NCBI GenBank assembly: GCA_030625695.1
Contig: DAOUQK010000242.1
Location: 1 to 5,859, forward strand
DNA length: 5,859 bases
DNA from: Paracoccaceae bacterium
GTDB lineage: Bacteria > Pseudomonadota > Alphaproteobacteria > Rhodobacterales > Rhodobacteraceae
Direction: 5' to 3'
Shown here one piece after another: positions 5,371-5,859 of the stretch; positions within the stretch are counted from its first letter, which is position 1; the number at the start of each line of letters is the position of its first letter. A model generated the notes under the pieces. That model was not told where the DNA came from. It did no database searches and saw only the letters and a program-made list of their open reading frames with translations. Both the position numbers and the translations under genes were made by a program.

Positions 5371-5859
5371 GTGAACGACACGCCAGAACCCCCTGAAAAC
5401 ACTGACGAAACGCCCGACGGAACACCGCCCGAGCGGCCCGTATATGATGGCCCCAGCATCTCAATCGAATCCGAGATGCGCACGTCTTACCTTGATTATG
5501 CCATGTCGGTCATCGTTAGCCGCGCCATTCCCGATCTGCGTGATGGTCTGAAACCGGTGCACCGGCGCATCCTGTATGCGATGCACGAAACCGGCAACAC
5601 GCATGACAAACCCTATCGTAAATCCGCCCGCGCAGTGGGCGACGTGATGGGCAAATATCACCCCCATGGCGACAGCGCGATTTATGACGCCCTCGTGCGC
5701 ATGGCCCAGGATTTCTCGATGTCCCTGCCCCTGCTCGACGGGCAAGGAAACTTCGGTTCAATGGATGGCGATAACCCCGCCGCGATGCGTTATACCGAGG
5801 TACGGCTGGACAAACCCGCCGCCTTTCTTCTGGCCGACATCGACAAGGATACCGTTGAT
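5371..5859 (+). CDS. gyrA: DNA gyrase subunit A, N-terminal part only (GTG start)
   Basis: GyrA is the breakage-reunion subunit of DNA gyrase. With GyrB it introduces negative supercoils using ATP. The window holds the first 163 codons of a protein usually near 880-920 residues. After a Pro/Asp/Glu-rich leader (residues 1-28) comes EMRTSYLDYAMSVIVSRAIPDLRDGLKPVHRRILYAM (35-71), then KYHPHGDSAIYDALVRMAQ (95-113) and DGQGNFGSMDGD (123-134). AAMRYTEVRL (137-146) carries the DNA-cleaving Tyr at 141. Ser102 and Asp106 equal E. coli Ser83 and Asp87, so the quinolone-resistance-determining region is wild type. GTG at 5371 is chosen because an in-frame TGA at 5356 closes the frame upstream. The next in-frame ATG (5476) would remove conserved residues before EMRTSYL. 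The ribosome binding site is weak (AGG at 5360-5362). usg is divergent upstream. Confidence 0.96.
   Translation, partial: MNDTPEPPENTDETPDGTPPERPVYDGPSISIESEMRTSYLDYAMSVIVSRAIPDLRDGLKPVHRRILYAMHETGNTHDKPYRKSARAVGDVMGKYHPHGDSAIYDALVRMAQDFSMSLPLLDGQGNFGSMDGDNPAAMRYTEVRLDKPAAFLLADIDKDTVD

Overview
The window looks like a chromosomal segment of a Rhodobacterales (Roseobacter-type) alphaproteobacterium. This rests on GC-rich coding sequence, a minus-strand zwf-pgl-pgi cluster, a small Usg-family gene, and a gyrA with a GTG start and a Pro/Asp/Glu-rich N-terminal extension. The assignment is recognition from sequence style and gene content, not a database search.

Layout. Positions 1-3573 hold three minus-strand genes read zwf -> pgl -> pgi. 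pgi runs off the left edge, so about 50 C-terminal residues are missing. The genes are packed as one operon: zwf and pgl share an ATGA overlap, and pgl and pgi are 2 nt apart. Together they interconvert fructose-6-P and glucose-6-P and oxidise glucose-6-P to 6-phosphogluconate with NAD(P)H production. They feed the Entner-Doudoroff and/or oxidative pentose phosphate routes. Positions 3574-3739 are a divergent intergenic region. It is followed by a plus-strand radical SAM gene (3740-4693) of unknown substrate with a cysteine-rich C-terminus. A possible 23-codon ORF overlaps its start.

Positions 4694-4910 lie between convergent genes and contain two unexplained structures. One is a compact three-stem inverted repeat just after the radical SAM stop, resembling a dispersed REP/MITE-like element or a terminator. 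The other is a pair of operator-like palindromes sharing GTACAAAAC, with no gene start beside them. usg (4911-5180, minus) and gyrA (5371 to the right edge, plus) are divergent. The 190 bp between them carry an AT-rich stretch and an 11-bp perfect stem with alternative overlapping TTGGC/GCCAA pairing.

Most genes are housekeeping. The least explained elements are the radical SAM protein and the structured DNA in the 4694-4910 and 5181-5370 intergenic regions. I see no defence system, CRISPR array, tRNA/rRNA gene or transposase. No stretch longer than about 220 bp lacks a gene.
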